A stretch of 64,000 nt of DNA from Pseudomonas sp. KUIN-1 (lineage in GTDB: Bacteria > Pseudomonadota > Gammaproteobacteria > Pseudomonadales > Pseudomonadaceae), in NCBI RefSeq assembly GCF_009176725.1, contig NZ_AP020337.1, forward strand, positions 5,964,590 through 6,028,589, written 5' to 3'. The position numbers and the translations under genes were made by a program. The number at the start of each line of letters is the position of its first letter. The stretch's first letter is position 1. Under the pieces are notes generated by a model that worked only from the letters and a program-made list of their open reading frames with translations, searched no databases and was not told the DNA's origin. Of this stretch, positions 52,861 to 62,698 are shown in pieces.

Positions 52861-52917
52861 GCCAACACCTCGCTCGTTCGTTGTCCATCACACCAATCAA
52901 CTCGAAAATTCGAGTGA

Positions 52918-53175
52918 TCAGCCAGCGAGTTGACCAACGAAGGGGTTCGCAAAGGTGAAGAACAGAGCGATACCAACACCGATCATGGTCACGGCGTCGA
53001 GCAGGCCCGCAACGATGAACATTTTAACTTGCAGCATTGGAACCATTTCCGGCTGACGCGCTGCGCCTTCCAGGAACTTGCCGCCCAACAGGCCGAAACC
53101 GATTGCAGTACCCAGTGCGCCCAGGCCGATCAACAGTGCAACAGCGATAGCGGTTAGACCAACTACAGTTTCCAT
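52918..53175 (-). CDS. atpE: ATP synthase Fo c subunit
   Basis: This 85-aa proteolipid has two membrane helices, the polar loop GAARQPEM and the proton-carrying Asp60 in [13 protein letters not shown]. The ring of this subunit is the proton-driven rotor. Residues at the ion site look proton-type, not sodium-type. Confidence 0.97.
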
Positions 53176-53313
53176 CTTTCCTCCCGACTTTTACGTCGTA
53201 TTGGTTAGGTTTTTTTAATTGAAGCGGTAAAACAAAATCGTTTCTACATCAGCCCTTGCGGGCACCGCCTCGCCACTGGCGAGACGGTCATCAGACGCGT
53301 CCTGAGACGAATC

Positions 53314-54183
53314 TCAATGGTTATCTTCGTGAGCCATCGACAGGTAGACGATGGTCAGCATCATGAAGATGAACGCTTGCAGGGTGATGATCAGGATGTG
53401 GAACACAGCCCACGCCCACTGCAGCACTACACCCAGACCGCTGAGCCACAACAGACCGCTGCCGAACATCACGGCGATCAGGATGAAGACCAGCTCGCCA
53501 GCATACATGTTGCCGAACAGACGCAGAGCCAGGGAAATCGGCTTGGCGATCAGCGTCACGAATTCCAGCAGGAAGTTGACCGGGATCAACAGCGCCTGAA
53601 CGAACAGGTTCTTGCTGCCGAACGGGTGAAGGGTCAGCTCGCCGATGAAACCGCCGATGCCCTTGACCTTGATGCTGTAGAAAATGATCAGTGCGAACAC
53701 GGACAGGGCCATGCCCAGCGTGGCGTTCGGGTCAGTGGTCGACACGGCACGGAACGGAATGTGCGAGTCACCCGAGATCATCATCGCCAGCTGTGGAATC
53801 CAGTCCACCGGTACCAGGTCGACCGCGTTCATCAGGAAGACCCAGACGAAAATGGTCAACGCCAGTGGCGCGATAACCGCGCTGCGGCCGTGGAAGCTGT
53901 CTTTCACGCTGCCGTCGACGAACTCGACCAGCACTTCGACGAAGTTCTGCAGTGCGCCAGGCTGACCGGAAGTTGCCTTCTTGGCCGCCATGCGGAAGAT
54001 CAGAACGAAAATCAGACCCAACGCAACCGACCAGCCGAGGGTATCGACGTGGAAGGCCCAGAAACCCATTTCCTTGGCTTCCGCTGCGGTGTGGGCAAAG
54101 CCCCATTCGCCATTGGGCAGGTGCCCGAAGGTAAGGTTCTGCAAGTGGTGCTGGATATAGCCCGAAGCTGTTTGCTCTGCCAT
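53314..54183 (-). CDS. atpB: ATP synthase Fo a subunit
   Basis: This 289-aa membrane subunit forms the proton half-channels. The essential Arg is in PISLALRLFGNMYAGEL, and the last helix carries the conserved Gln/Glu-type residues in IITLQAFIFMMLTIVYL. It lies 16 bases after atpI and 138 before atpE; that longer gap commonly holds an atpE translation enhancer. Confidence 0.98.
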   Translation of the reverse strand: MAEQTASGYIQHHLQNLTFGHLPNGEWGFAHTAAEAKEMGFWAFHVDTLGWSVALGLIFVLIFRMAAKKATSGQPGALQNFVEVLVEFVDGSVKDSFHGRSAVIAPLALTIFVWVFLMNAVDLVPVDWIPQLAMMISGDSHIPFRAVSTTDPNATLGMALSVFALIIFYSIKVKGIGGFIGELTLHPFGSKNLFVQALLIPVNFLLEFVTLIAKPISLALRLFGNMYAGELVFILIAVMFGSGLLWLSGLGVVLQWAWAVFHILIITLQAFIFMMLTIVYLSMAHEDNH

Positions 54184-54199
54184 GGTTGCCTCAAACGCC

Positions 54200-54607
54200 C
54201 TAAGGTCTCGAAAGTCTTGTTCTCGTAAGCAGGGGAGCGAACCAGTTGACCACCTGGATCAACATGAACACGCCGAATACAGCCAGCGGCGCCAAAGGCT
54301 TCACACCTGCGAACGTCAATGCAAAAAGCACTGCCGTGAAAATCAGTTTGCCTGCCTCGCCGGCGTAGAACGACCGAACGATGGCTTGCGCTGCTCTGGC
54401 CCCGGAAAACCGGAATGCCTTGTGAGCAAAGTATAAATTGGGTAGCCAGGCTATCAGGCCTCCGCAGAGTCCCGAATATCCTGCAACGACTCCTTGCCAC
54501 TGCCACAGCACCAATGCGGCCATGAGCAGCACGATCAATTGAGCCAGCAAAAGCGGGAAAACCGCCAGGCGATAGAACGGCAAGCGGTCTGGCATGCGGG
54601 ATTCCAT
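54200..54607 (-). CDS. atpI: ATP synthase assembly protein I
   Basis: This 135-aa protein with four hydrophobic helices is a typical AtpI (LPFYRLAVFPLLLAQLIVLLMAALVLWQW; LCGGLIAWLPNLYFAHKAFR), thought to help assemble the c ring or take up Mg2+. I chose the ATG at 54607 because AAAGGAG lies 7 bases upstream. Upstream in-frame ATGs at 54637 and 54709 have no such site and would add a non-conserved tail. It is the first gene of the atp operon. Confidence 0.93.
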   Translation of the reverse strand: MESRMPDRLPFYRLAVFPLLLAQLIVLLMAALVLWQWQGVVAGYSGLCGGLIAWLPNLYFAHKAFRFSGARAAQAIVRSFYAGEAGKLIFTAVLFALTFAGVKPLAPLAVFGVFMLIQVVNWFAPLLTRTRLSRP

Positions 54608-54684
54608 CGCAACTGCTCCTTTGATGTCGGTCGCCATAATCAATAACTTGGCATAATTTGTGCCGACAAAATGCGCGCAGAGTA

Positions 54685-54704
54685 TAGGGGCGGTTAAGCC
54701 CCTA
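54685..54704 (-). terminator. Possible hairpin after parB
   Basis: TAGGGGC (54685-54691) pairs with GCCCCTA (54698-54704) around a 6-base loop, 50 bases past the parB stop on the minus strand and just before the atpI leader. There is no U-rich tail, so efficiency is doubtful. Confidence 0.4.
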
Positions 54705-54753
54705 TTCAACAGTCGGGTAGTGATTTCCGACTATACGCTACAGAGCAATTGTT

Positions 54754-55626
54754 TCAGCGGATGTGAGCGAGCACTCCCTGAAGCTCGTCCAGCGAGTTGT
54801 AACGGATGACCAATTGCCCTTTGCCCTTCTGACCGTGACGAATCTGCACTGCAGAGCCCAGACGCTCGGCCAGGCGCTGTTCCAGGCGGCTGATGTCCGG
54901 GTCGGTCTTCACCGGCTCGGCAGCCTCTGCCTTGCCGCTCAGCCACTGCCTGACCAGTGCTTCGGTCTGGCGCACGGTAAGCCCGCGTGCGACAACGTGT
55001 CGCGCACCTTCGACCTGCCGATCTTCACCCAGCCCGAGCAAGGCGCGAGCATGACCCATTTCCAGGTCGCCATGAGACAGCATCGTCTTGATGGCCTCCG
55101 GCAAGGCAATCAGGCGTAACAGGTTGGCCACACTGACTCGCGACTTGCCGACGGCATCGGCCACCTGCTGCTGGGTCAGTTGAAACTCCTGCTGCAGGCG
55201 CTGCAGTGCCATGGCCTCTTCGATCGGGTTGAGGTCCTCACGCTGGATGTTCTCGATCAGCGCCATCGCAATCGCGGTTTCGTCCGGCACATCGCGGACC
55301 ATCGCCGGGATCGTCTCGACTCCCGCCTGCTGGCTGGCACGCCAGCGACGCTCGCCCGCAATGATCTCGAAGCGGTTGTCACCGATAGGACGCACCACGA
55401 TCGGCTGCATCACGCCCTGCGACTTGATCGACTGCGCAAGTTCTTCGAGTGCCTGCGGGTCCATGTCCCGGCGCGGCTGGTACTTGCCGCGCTGGATCAG
55501 GTCCAGCGGCACATGCTGCAACTCACTTGGCGGGGCCTTGACGGCCTGTTCTTCCAGCGAACTGACGGTTGGACTGCTCAGAAGTGCGTCCAACCCACGT
55601 CCGAGACCTCGTTTCTTGACGGCCAT
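54754..55626 (-). CDS. parB: Chromosome partitioning protein ParB
   Basis: This 290-aa CTP-dependent DNA clamp binds parS and spreads, working with ParA to move origins apart. It starts KKRGLGRGLDALL; the ParB/Srx domain has GKYQPRRDMDPQALEELAQSIK, the CTP site is around GERRWRASQQAG, the helix-turn-helix around TQQQVADAVGKSRVSVANLLRL, and a dimerisation tail ends DELQGVLAHIR. It lies 9 bases after parA, as one operon. I did not see a perfect parS in the window. Confidence 0.97.
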   Translation of the reverse strand: MAVKKRGLGRGLDALLSSPTVSSLEEQAVKAPPSELQHVPLDLIQRGKYQPRRDMDPQALEELAQSIKSQGVMQPIVVRPIGDNRFEIIAGERRWRASQQAGVETIPAMVRDVPDETAIAMALIENIQREDLNPIEEAMALQRLQQEFQLTQQQVADAVGKSRVSVANLLRLIALPEAIKTMLSHGDLEMGHARALLGLGEDRQVEGARHVVARGLTVRQTEALVRQWLSGKAEAAEPVKTDPDISRLEQRLAERLGSAVQIRHGQKGKGQLVIRYNSLDELQGVLAHIR

Positions 55627-55635
55627 GGGAATTCC

Positions 55636-56427
55636 TTAGGTTGGCTGAGCGGTTTTTGCGCCGCGACGTTGACGACGAACCAGTTCACTTGCCAGGGCCA
55701 GATAGGCCAGCGCACCGCGAGACGACTTGTCATACGCCAGCACGGGCATGCCGAAACTCGGAGCCTCGGCCAGACGGATGTTTCTCGGGATCACGGTGTC
55801 GTACAGCTGCTCGCCGAAGTGTTCCTTGAGCTGCGCCGAAACGTCGTTGATCAGACTCAGCCGCGGATCATACATGGTGCGCAGCAAACCTTCGATTTTC
55901 AGCTGCGGGTTGAGCAGTTCAGCGATGCGCTTGATGTTATCCACAAGGTCACTGAGACCTTCGAGTGCAAAGTATTCGCACTGCATGGGGATAATTACGC
56001 CGTCTGCCGCGACCAGTGCGTTCAAAGTCAGCATCGACAGCGAAGGTGGGCAATCGATGAGAATGTAATCGTAATTCTCGCGGATAGGCGCCAGCGCATT
56101 GCGCAGACGACTCTCTTTCATCTGCATTTCCAGCAGAACCACTTCACCCGCCGTCAGATCACGGTTGGCCGGAAGCAGTTGATAACCACCGTGCTCGGAA
56201 AACTGCATGGCCTCGCCCAGATCGCATTCGCCGATCAACAGGTCGTAGACGGAGTTTTCCAGGTTGTGTTTATCCACACCGCTGCCCATGGTCGCATTGC
56301 CCTGGGGATCGAGGTCGATCAGCAGCACACGGCGCTTGGTCGCGACCAGCGATGCGGCGAGGTTGATGCATGTGGTGGTCTTGCCGACCCCACCTTTCTG
56401 GTTCGCTATCGCGAATACCTTAGCCAT
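55636..56427 (-). CDS. parA: Chromosome partitioning ATPase ParA (Soj)
   Basis: This 263-aa deviant Walker-A ATPase has KGGVGKTT (11-18) with both Lys, the Asp of VLLIDLDPQGNAT, and DCPPSLSMLTLNAL. It binds DNA non-specifically when bound to ATP, and ParB stimulates it. It is 18 bases downstream of rsmG, in the conserved rsmG-parA-parB order. Confidence 0.97.
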   Translation of the reverse strand: MAKVFAIANQKGGVGKTTTCINLAASLVATKRRVLLIDLDPQGNATMGSGVDKHNLENSVYDLLIGECDLGEAMQFSEHGGYQLLPANRDLTAGEVVLLEMQMKESRLRNALAPIRENYDYILIDCPPSLSMLTLNALVAADGVIIPMQCEYFALEGLSDLVDNIKRIAELLNPQLKIEGLLRTMYDPRLSLINDVSAQLKEHFGEQLYDTVIPRNIRLAEAPSFGMPVLAYDKSSRGALAYLALASELVRRQRRGAKTAQPT

Positions 56428-56445
56428 TCTTGCTTGTGTTCCCAG

Positions 56446-57090
56446 TCATGCCGTGCGGCGCAGTATCAGCAGATGGCGTTGGCCTTGGCAACCCGGAACG
56501 GTCAAGGCGTGTGCGCTATCGAGGTGAAAATCCGAGGGCAATGCTACCAGCTCATCGTCAGGATGCAGCCCTTTCATTGCCAGCCAGCGTGTATTGACGT
56601 CGCCCATGTGACGGGTCCAGCCGGTGAAGTCTTCCAGGCTGCTGAACGCACGGGAGATGATCCCGTCGAAAGGCACTTCGGGCTGATAACTTTCTGCACG
56701 GCTGTGGATAACTTCAAGATTATCCAGTTTCAGCTCAAGTTTGACCTGGGTCTGAAACCGGGTTTTCTTGCCATTGCTGTCCAGCAGCGCCACTTTGCGC
56801 TCCGGAAACAGGATGGCCATGGGAATGCCGGGCATCCCACCGCCGCTGCCGACGTCGATCCAGCGTGTTCCTTCGATGAAGGGCACCACACTGAGACTGT
56901 CGAGCAGATGCCTCGATACCATTTCGTCCGGGTTGCGTACCGCAGTCAGGTTGTAGGCCTTGTTCCACTTGATCAACAACGCCAGATACGCCAGCAATTG
57001 CTCGTGCTGGGCCGGACTGAGGTCAATCCCCAATTCCCTGGCACCGGTGGATAACTCTTGGGCGTGTTGCGGGGTGACCATAGAACTCAA
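56446..57090 (-). CDS. rsmG: 16S rRNA (guanine-527-N7) methyltransferase
   Basis: This 214-aa class I methyltransferase modifies G527 of 16S rRNA; its loss gives low-level streptomycin resistance in other bacteria. Motif I is WIDVGSGGGMPGIPMAILFP, and NKAYNLTAVRNPDEMVSRHLLDSL is diagnostic. The first start is TTG at 57090, overlapping the mnmG stop; an ATG three codons later (57081) is an equally good start. Confidence 0.96.
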   Translation of the reverse strand: MSSMVTPQHAQELSTGARELGIDLSPAQHEQLLAYLALLIKWNKAYNLTAVRNPDEMVSRHLLDSLSVVPFIEGTRWIDVGSGGGMPGIPMAILFPERKVALLDSNGKKTRFQTQVKLELKLDNLEVIHSRAESYQPEVPFDGIISRAFSSLEDFTGWTRHMGDVNTRWLAMKGLHPDDELVALPSDFHLDSAHALTVPGCQGQRHLLILRRTA

Positions 57091-58982
57091 GCGCTTTGCT
57101 CCAACTGACGGCCCGCGCCGCGTTTTTTCAAATGAATCATCAACAGCGATATTGCTGCAGGCGTAACACCGGGGATGCGCGATGCCTGTCCGAGCGTTTC
57201 CGGACGAGTTATCCCCAGCTTGCTCTGGATTTCTTTCGACAGGCCGGATATCGCGGCGTAATCGATGTCTTCCGGCAGGCGGGTGTCTTCACTGGCGCGC
57301 AAACGGGCAATTTCATCCTGCTGGCGATCAATGTAACCGGCGTATTTTGTCTTGATCTCGACCTGCTCGGCGACCTGGGGATCGGTGCAGCCCTGGCCAG
57401 TGATTGAAATCAGGCTGGCATAGTCGATTTCCGGACGGGTCAGCAGGTTGAGCAAATTGTATTCGTGGGTCAGTGGCGTGCCGAAGTGTGCGGCAATCGC
57501 ATCGCCCTGCTCGGTACCGGGACGCACCCAGGTACTTTTCAAACGCTGTTCTTCCAGCTCGATGCTTTCACGCTTGGTGCAGAACGCAGCCCAGCGGGCG
57601 TCGTCGACCAGGCCCAGTTCGCGGCCCTTTTCGGTAAGTCGCAGGTCAGCGTTGTCTTCGCGCAGGATCAAACGGTATTCGGCCCTGGAGGTGAACATCC
57701 GGTAAGGCTCTTGCGTACCAAGCGTGATCAGGTCATCGACCAGAACGCCGATGTACGCTTCATCGCGACGCGGGCACCAGCTGTCTCGACCCTGTGCGCG
57801 CAGCGCGGCATTCGTCCCGGCCAGCAAACCCTGGGCACCAGCCTCTTCGTAACCGGTCGTGCCGTTGATCTGGCCAGCGAAGAACAGACCGCCGATGACC
57901 TTGGTTTCCAGGCTGTATTTCAGATCACGCGGGTCGAAATAGTCGTATTCGATGGCGTAACCAGGGCGAACGATGTGTGCGTTCTCCATGCCGCGAATCG
58001 ACCGGACGATCTGCAGTTGCACGTCGAATGGCAACGACGTGGAAATACCGTTCGGGTACAGCTCGTGCGTGGTCAACCCTTCCGGCTCGATGAAGACCTG
58101 GTGGCTTTCCTTGTCGGCAAACCGGTGGATCTTGTCTTCGATCGACGGGCAGTAACGTGGACCAATACCTTCGATCACGCCCGAATACATCGGCGAGCGA
58201 TCAAGGTTGGACGCAATGATCTCGTGAGTCCGCGCGTTGGTGTGGGTAATCCAGCAACTGACCTGCGGCGGATGCTGTTCCTTGTTGCCCAGGAACGACA
58301 TGACCGGGATCGGCGTGTCACCTGGTTGCTCGGTCATCACCGAGAAATCCACAGAACGCCCGTCAATGCGTGGCGGGGTCCCGGTTTTCAGGCGGCCGAC
58401 GCGCAGCGGCAGCTCACGCAGTCGTTGCGCCAGTGCGATCGAAGGAGGATCACCTGCCCGACCGCCCGAATAATTTTGCATACCGATGTGGATAAGTCCG
58501 CCAAGGAACGTACCTGTGGTCAACACCACGGAATCGGCAAATATGCGCATACCCATCTGGGTCACCACGCCGCGCACTTGATCCTGTTCAACGATCAGGT
58601 CATCGCAGGCTTGCTGAAATATCCACAGATTTGACTGATTTTCCAGGGTTTCACGAATGGCTGCCTTGTACAGCACGCGATCTGCCTGTGCACGCGTGGC
58701 CCGTACTGCCGGCCCCTTGCGGCTGTTCAGCACGCGGAACTGGATACCGCCCTTGTCAGTAGCCATGGCCATGGCGCCGCCCAGCGCGTCGATTTCCTTG
58801 ACCAGATGGCTTTTACCGATACCACCGATGGCCGGGTTGCAACTCATCTGGCCGAGTGTTTCCACGTTGTGGGTCAGCAACAGGGTTTTGACACCCATGC
58901 GTGCCGACGCCAGTGCGGCCTCGGTACCGGCATGACCGCCACCGATGACGATCACTTCAAAACGGGAAGGGAAATCCACCAC
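57087..58982 (-). CDS. mnmG: tRNA uridine-34 carboxymethylaminomethyl modification enzyme
   Basis: This 631-aa FAD protein works with MnmE to place the carboxymethylaminomethyl group at the wobble uridine of several tRNAs. FAD-binding GGGHAG is at 14-19, with SCNPAIGGIGKSHLVKEIDALGGAM and the GDTPIPVMSFLG and CPSIEDKIHRFADK stretches that define the family. It is the gene before a second origin-like region, and it is complete. Confidence 0.98.
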   Translation of the reverse strand: MVDFPSRFEVIVIGGGHAGTEAALASARMGVKTLLLTHNVETLGQMSCNPAIGGIGKSHLVKEIDALGGAMAMATDKGGIQFRVLNSRKGPAVRATRAQADRVLYKAAIRETLENQSNLWIFQQACDDLIVEQDQVRGVVTQMGMRIFADSVVLTTGTFLGGLIHIGMQNYSGGRAGDPPSIALAQRLRELPLRVGRLKTGTPPRIDGRSVDFSVMTEQPGDTPIPVMSFLGNKEQHPPQVSCWITHTNARTHEIIASNLDRSPMYSGVIEGIGPRYCPSIEDKIHRFADKESHQVFIEPEGLTTHELYPNGISTSLPFDVQLQIVRSIRGMENAHIVRPGYAIEYDYFDPRDLKYSLETKVIGGLFFAGQINGTTGYEEAGAQGLLAGTNAALRAQGRDSWCPRRDEAYIGVLVDDLITLGTQEPYRMFTSRAEYRLILREDNADLRLTEKGRELGLVDDARWAAFCTKRESIELEEQRLKSTWVRPGTEQGDAIAAHFGTPLTHEYNLLNLLTRPEIDYASLISITGQGCTDPQVAEQVEIKTKYAGYIDRQQDEIARLRASEDTRLPEDIDYAAISGLSKEIQSKLGITRPETLGQASRIPGVTPAAISLLMIHLKKRGAGRQLEQSA

Positions 58983-59093
58983 GCACCTCGTGCCTGTTGT
59001 CGATGAGAAATTGGGATAGCTGACAAGTATAGGGACTTACCCCACCTGAATGAAACCCGCTGGACAAAATTTAACCAGCTGTGGAAAAGTCGC

Positions 59094-59487
59094 GGATAAA
59101 GAAAATAAAAAGGAAAGAAAGTTTATAAAGCCTTGTTTTTATGTTTATTCTTACTGAGCCACCTTTCTGTGGATAGATTGCTACAGGCCTTTATTTGCAA
59201 TGTGTACAGAGATTCAAAAGTCTGTGTTCATGTGGGGATGAGGGGGTTGGATAACCGTCTTGAGCCTGTTGATAAGATAGCCACTTGTCCACAGGGGGAT
59301 TTATCTTCAGGTTTGCACCCCGCTTACCCACCGAGCTAAAGGGCAGTTATTCACAGGGCTTAATCCACAAAAAAAAGGCTCTTCAGCAAAAATCAGGCAC
59401 GGAAAATCCCTCCTTCGGGCATTCCTGCTCGTCAGATTCAGGTGTCGAAGCAAAATTAAAGGAGGAAATGGCGGAGTATGTGGATAA
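59094..59487. other. Second origin-like region between mnmG and mnmE
   Basis: This 570-base gap (58983-59555) has no gene. The segment 59094-59363 aligns without gaps to 63661-63930 in the rpmH-dnaA region (offset 4567). It shares an AATAAAAA start of the AT-rich tract (59104), TTTCTGTGGATA (59164), CAATGTGTACAGAG (59198), a TTGTCCACA box (59285) and GTTATTCACAGGGCTTA (59346). Other DnaA-type boxes are TAATCCACA (59361) and TGTGGATAA (59479). It looks like a paralogous copy of the chromosomal origin. Confidence 0.8.
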
Positions 59488-59555
59488 CGCTGCCGCTGAA
59501 AGAGGCGTTTTGTGGTGCTTGAAGGCATGACCCAGGGCGGGCCATGCCAAGAGGT

Positions 59556-60926
59556 TTACTTGCCGATGCAGAAGCTGGAGAAGATTCTGCCAAGCAGGTC
59601 GTCGGAACTGAATGCGCCGGTAATCTCGCCAAGCGCTTGCTGTGCCTGACGCAAGTCTTCGGCCAGCAGCTCTCCAGCGCCCGCCAGGGTGAGTTGAGCC
59701 CTGCCGTGTTCCAGCGAGTCACTGGCATGGCGCAGCGCCTCAAGGTGGCGTCGACGCGCGCTGAAGCTGCTTTCCGAGGTTTGTTCATAGCCCATGCAGG
59801 CCTTGAGATGTTCGCGCAGCAGTTCAAGCCCTTCGCCACCAGACCTGGCGCTCAGGCTGATGGTGACGTGGCCATCAACGCTGGTCTGCAGATTGATGGG
59901 GTCTCCACTCAGATCTGCCTTGTTGCGTATCAGCGTGACTTTCGACGGGTCCGGGCGCTGCTCGAGAAATTCGGGCCACAGTGCAAACGGGTCGGCTGCC
60001 TCCGGCGCGGTCGCATCCACCACCAGCAGAATCCGGTCAGCTTCGCCGATGGCCTTGAGTGCGCGCTGCACGCCGATCATTTCCACCTGGTCTTGAGTAT
60101 CCCGCAGCCCTGCGGTGTCGACGACATGCAAGGGCATTCCATCTATGTGGATATGTTCTCGCAGTACATCGCGGGTGGTGCCGGCGATCTCGGTGACAAT
60201 CGCCGCCTCCCTGCCCGCCAGAGCGTTCAGCAGACTGGATTTGCCCGCATTGGGGCGTCCGGCAATCACCACGGTCATGCCGTCGCGTAACAAGGCACCC
60301 TGCCCGGCTTCACGCAGCACTGTGGATAACTCGGCACGCACGTCATCGAGCATGTTCAGAACGTGGCCATCGGCAAGGAAGTCGATTTCCTCTTCGGGGA
60401 AGTCGATTGCAGCCTCTACGTAGATACGCAGGCTGATCAATTTCTCGGTCAAGTTATCCACACGCCGCGAGAAAGCGCCCTGCAGCGAGCGCAGTGCATT
60501 GCGCGCTGCCTGTGCAGAACTCGCCTCGATCAGGTCGGCAATCGCTTCCGCCTGGGCAAGATCGAGCTTGTCATTGAGAAACGCACGCTCACTGAACTCT
60601 CCCGGACGAGCCAGGCGGCTGCCCAGTTGCAGGCAGCGCTGCAGCAGCATGTCCAGAACGATGGGGCCGCCATGACCCTGAAGTTCCAGTACATCCTCGC
60701 CGGTGAACGAGTTGGGTCCCGGAAAATACAGTGCGATACCTTCATCGAGCACCTGCCCGGTGCCATCTACAAAAGGTCCGTAGTGGGCAAATCGTGGCTT
60801 GAGGGTCCGACCGATAATGGCTTCGGCGGCCTTGCCCGCCAGAGGACCTGACACCCGGATGATACCCACACCGCCACGCCCTTGGGCTGTGGCGATGGCG
60901 GCAATGGTTTCACGAGGAACGTTCAT
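59556..60926 (-). CDS. mnmE: tRNA modification GTPase
   Basis: This 456-aa enzyme partners MnmG. It has the N-terminal folate-binding domain (ETIAAIATAQGRGGVGIIRVSG), a helical domain, an inserted Ras-like G domain (GRPNAGKSSLLNAL, G2 around GTTRD, DTAGLRDT, NKADL), and the C-terminal active-site CIGK. I chose the ATG at 60926 for the GGGAG 8 bases before it and because the family starts MNVPRETIAAIAT-like; an in-frame start 14 codons earlier is unlikely. Confidence 0.97.
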   Translation of the reverse strand: MNVPRETIAAIATAQGRGGVGIIRVSGPLAGKAAEAIIGRTLKPRFAHYGPFVDGTGQVLDEGIALYFPGPNSFTGEDVLELQGHGGPIVLDMLLQRCLQLGSRLARPGEFSERAFLNDKLDLAQAEAIADLIEASSAQAARNALRSLQGAFSRRVDNLTEKLISLRIYVEAAIDFPEEEIDFLADGHVLNMLDDVRAELSTVLREAGQGALLRDGMTVVIAGRPNAGKSSLLNALAGREAAIVTEIAGTTRDVLREHIHIDGMPLHVVDTAGLRDTQDQVEMIGVQRALKAIGEADRILLVVDATAPEAADPFALWPEFLEQRPDPSKVTLIRNKADLSGDPINLQTSVDGHVTISLSARSGGEGLELLREHLKACMGYEQTSESSFSARRRHLEALRHASDSLEHGRAQLTLAGAGELLAEDLRQAQQALGEITGAFSSDDLLGRIFSSFCIGK

Positions 60927-60959
60927 GCTCCGGCTCCCGGACAAATGACGGATAGCAAA

Positions 60960-60978
60960 ACGCCCCACGAGGGGGCGT
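60960..60978 (-). terminator. Terminator after yidC
   Basis: ACGCCCC (60960-60966) pairs with GGGGCGT (60972-60978) around a 5-base loop. On the minus strand a TTTTG run follows directly. It lies 26 bases past the yidC stop. Confidence 0.8.
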
Positions 60979-61004
60979 CTTGTAGAACTTATTCACAGGT
61001 TAGA

Positions 61005-62696
61005 TCAGACAGCTGCTTTCTTGGTAGCCGCTTCGATCTTGCGAGTGATGTAAGCCTGCTGAGCGATCGACAGGGTGTTGTTCACAACCCAGTACAGAAC
61101 CAGACCGGCAGGGAACCACAGGAAGAAGAACGTGAAAATGATCGGCATCATTTTCATGACCTTGGCCTGCATCGGGTCCGGCGGAGTCGGGTTCAGACGC
61201 TGCTGGATGAACATGGTCGCGCCCATGATGATCGGCAGGATAAAGAACGGGTCCTTGATCGACAGGTCGGTTATCCACAGGATCCATGGTGCCTGACGCA
61301 TTTCCACGCTTTCCAGGAGTACCCAGTACAGCGAAAGGAAAACCGGCATCTGCACAAGAATCGGCAAGCATCCACCCAGCGGGTTGATCTTCTCTTTCTT
61401 GTACAGCTCCATCATTGCCTGGGACATCTTCTGACGATCATCGCCATGCTGCTCTTTCAGCAATGCAAGCTTCGGAGCCACGGCGCGCATACGTGCCATC
61501 GACTTGTAGCTGGCTGCGGAGAGCGGGAAGAACAGGCCTTTGATCAGCATGGTCAGAACAATGATCGACCAGCCCCAGTTACCGAGAATGGCGTGGATAT
61601 GTTGCAGCAGCCAGAAGATAGGCTGGGCAATGAACCACAGGAAACCATAATCGACAGTCAGCTCCAGGCCTGGGGATAACTCTTTGAGTACCGCCTGGCT
61701 TTTCGGACCTGCATACAGGGTGGCACTGGTTTCACCTTGTGCACCAGGTGCAACCGACAGAGTCGGACTGGTGAAGCCGATGATGTAGTTGCCCTGGCTG
61801 TCTTTGCGGGTCTGAACGGCGTTGGTTGCGTTGTGATCCGGAATCCACGCAGTCACGAAGTAGTGCTGCAACCATGCAACCCAGCCGCCCTGGACAGTTT
61901 CCTTGACCTGGCCCTTATCGATATCTTTCATCGACACTTTCTTGTACGGCTCGGCCGCAGTCCACAGGGCAGCGCCCAGATAGGTAGCAGTGCCGGTAGC
62001 AGTCGTCGAAGAAGGATCGGAGCTGGCATCGCGCTTCAATTGCGCGAACAGATTGCCGGACCAGGGTTGTGCGCTCTGGTTATCCACAACGTAAGTCATG
62101 ACCAGATCGTACAGACCGCGCTTGAACGTGAAGCGCTTGATGTAATTGACACCGTTTTCCGAGAATTTCAGATCCACGACCATCGTGTCCTGGCCGTCAG
62201 CCAGTTGATAAGTCTTTTGTGTGGAGGTGTAAACCGGACGACCGGCAGCGCGAGCATCAGGACCATTGGTCCCGGTCAGGCCACTTTGTGCCAGAAAAGT
62301 ACGCTCGCCACCGTTGTCGAACAACTGGAACGGAACGTCAGGACGATCCTGACGACGCGGGTACAGAGGCAAACGAAGTTGAACGACGTCGCCACCCACC
62401 GGATCGATCGCCAGATCGAGCACATCGGTCTTGACGTGGATAAGGTCTTTGCTGGCTACGGCCGGAGTTTCAAGAGGTGCTGCAGCCGTATTGGCAGTAG
62501 CGTTTGCGCTTGGAACATCGGCACTTGCAGAACCATTAGTACCAGCGGCCGTATCCGGAATACCCGGTGCGGTGGTGCTGGCTGCAACATTCTGGGTCGG
62601 CATGGCAGCCTGGCCATAGTCTTGGTTCCATTTCAGAACCCCGACGTAGGTCACGATTGCCAGGGCGACGATCAGGATCGTGCGTTTAATATCCAT
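61005..62696 (-). CDS. yidC: Membrane protein insertase YidC
   Basis: This 563-aa inner-membrane insertase has an N-terminal signal-anchor helix, an Ala/Thr-rich linker (about 35-80), the large periplasmic beta domain, and five further membrane segments with the conserved groove region (GLFFPLSAASYKSMARMRAVAPKL). It inserts small membrane proteins alone or with SecYEG; ATP synthase subunit c, encoded nearby, is a classic substrate class. It lies 2 bases after yidD in the conserved rpmH-rnpA-yidD-yidC order. Confidence 0.98.
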   Translation of the reverse strand: MDIKRTILIVALAIVTYVGVLKWNQDYGQAAMPTQNVAASTTAPGIPDTAAGTNGSASADVPSANATANTAAAPLETPAVASKDLIHVKTDVLDLAIDPVGGDVVQLRLPLYPRRQDRPDVPFQLFDNGGERTFLAQSGLTGTNGPDARAAGRPVYTSTQKTYQLADGQDTMVVDLKFSENGVNYIKRFTFKRGLYDLVMTYVVDNQSAQPWSGNLFAQLKRDASSDPSSTTATGTATYLGAALWTAAEPYKKVSMKDIDKGQVKETVQGGWVAWLQHYFVTAWIPDHNATNAVQTRKDSQGNYIIGFTSPTLSVAPGAQGETSATLYAGPKSQAVLKELSPGLELTVDYGFLWFIAQPIFWLLQHIHAILGNWGWSIIVLTMLIKGLFFPLSAASYKSMARMRAVAPKLALLKEQHGDDRQKMSQAMMELYKKEKINPLGGCLPILVQMPVFLSLYWVLLESVEMRQAPWILWITDLSIKDPFFILPIIMGATMFIQQRLNPTPPDPMQAKVMKMMPIIFTFFFLWFPAGLVLYWVVNNTLSIAQQAYITRKIEAATKKAAV

Positions 62697-62698
62697 GA

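Noticed and set aside
55180..57054. 624-aa plus-strand ORF
   Set aside because: It is antisense to parB, parA and rsmG, all of which are clear; the translation is rich in His, Gln and Arg as expected of a shadow frame.
54610..59000. parS site near parAB
   Set aside because: No copy of the palindromic parS consensus (TGTTCCACGTGGAACA type) was seen by eye in this stretch or elsewhere in the window.
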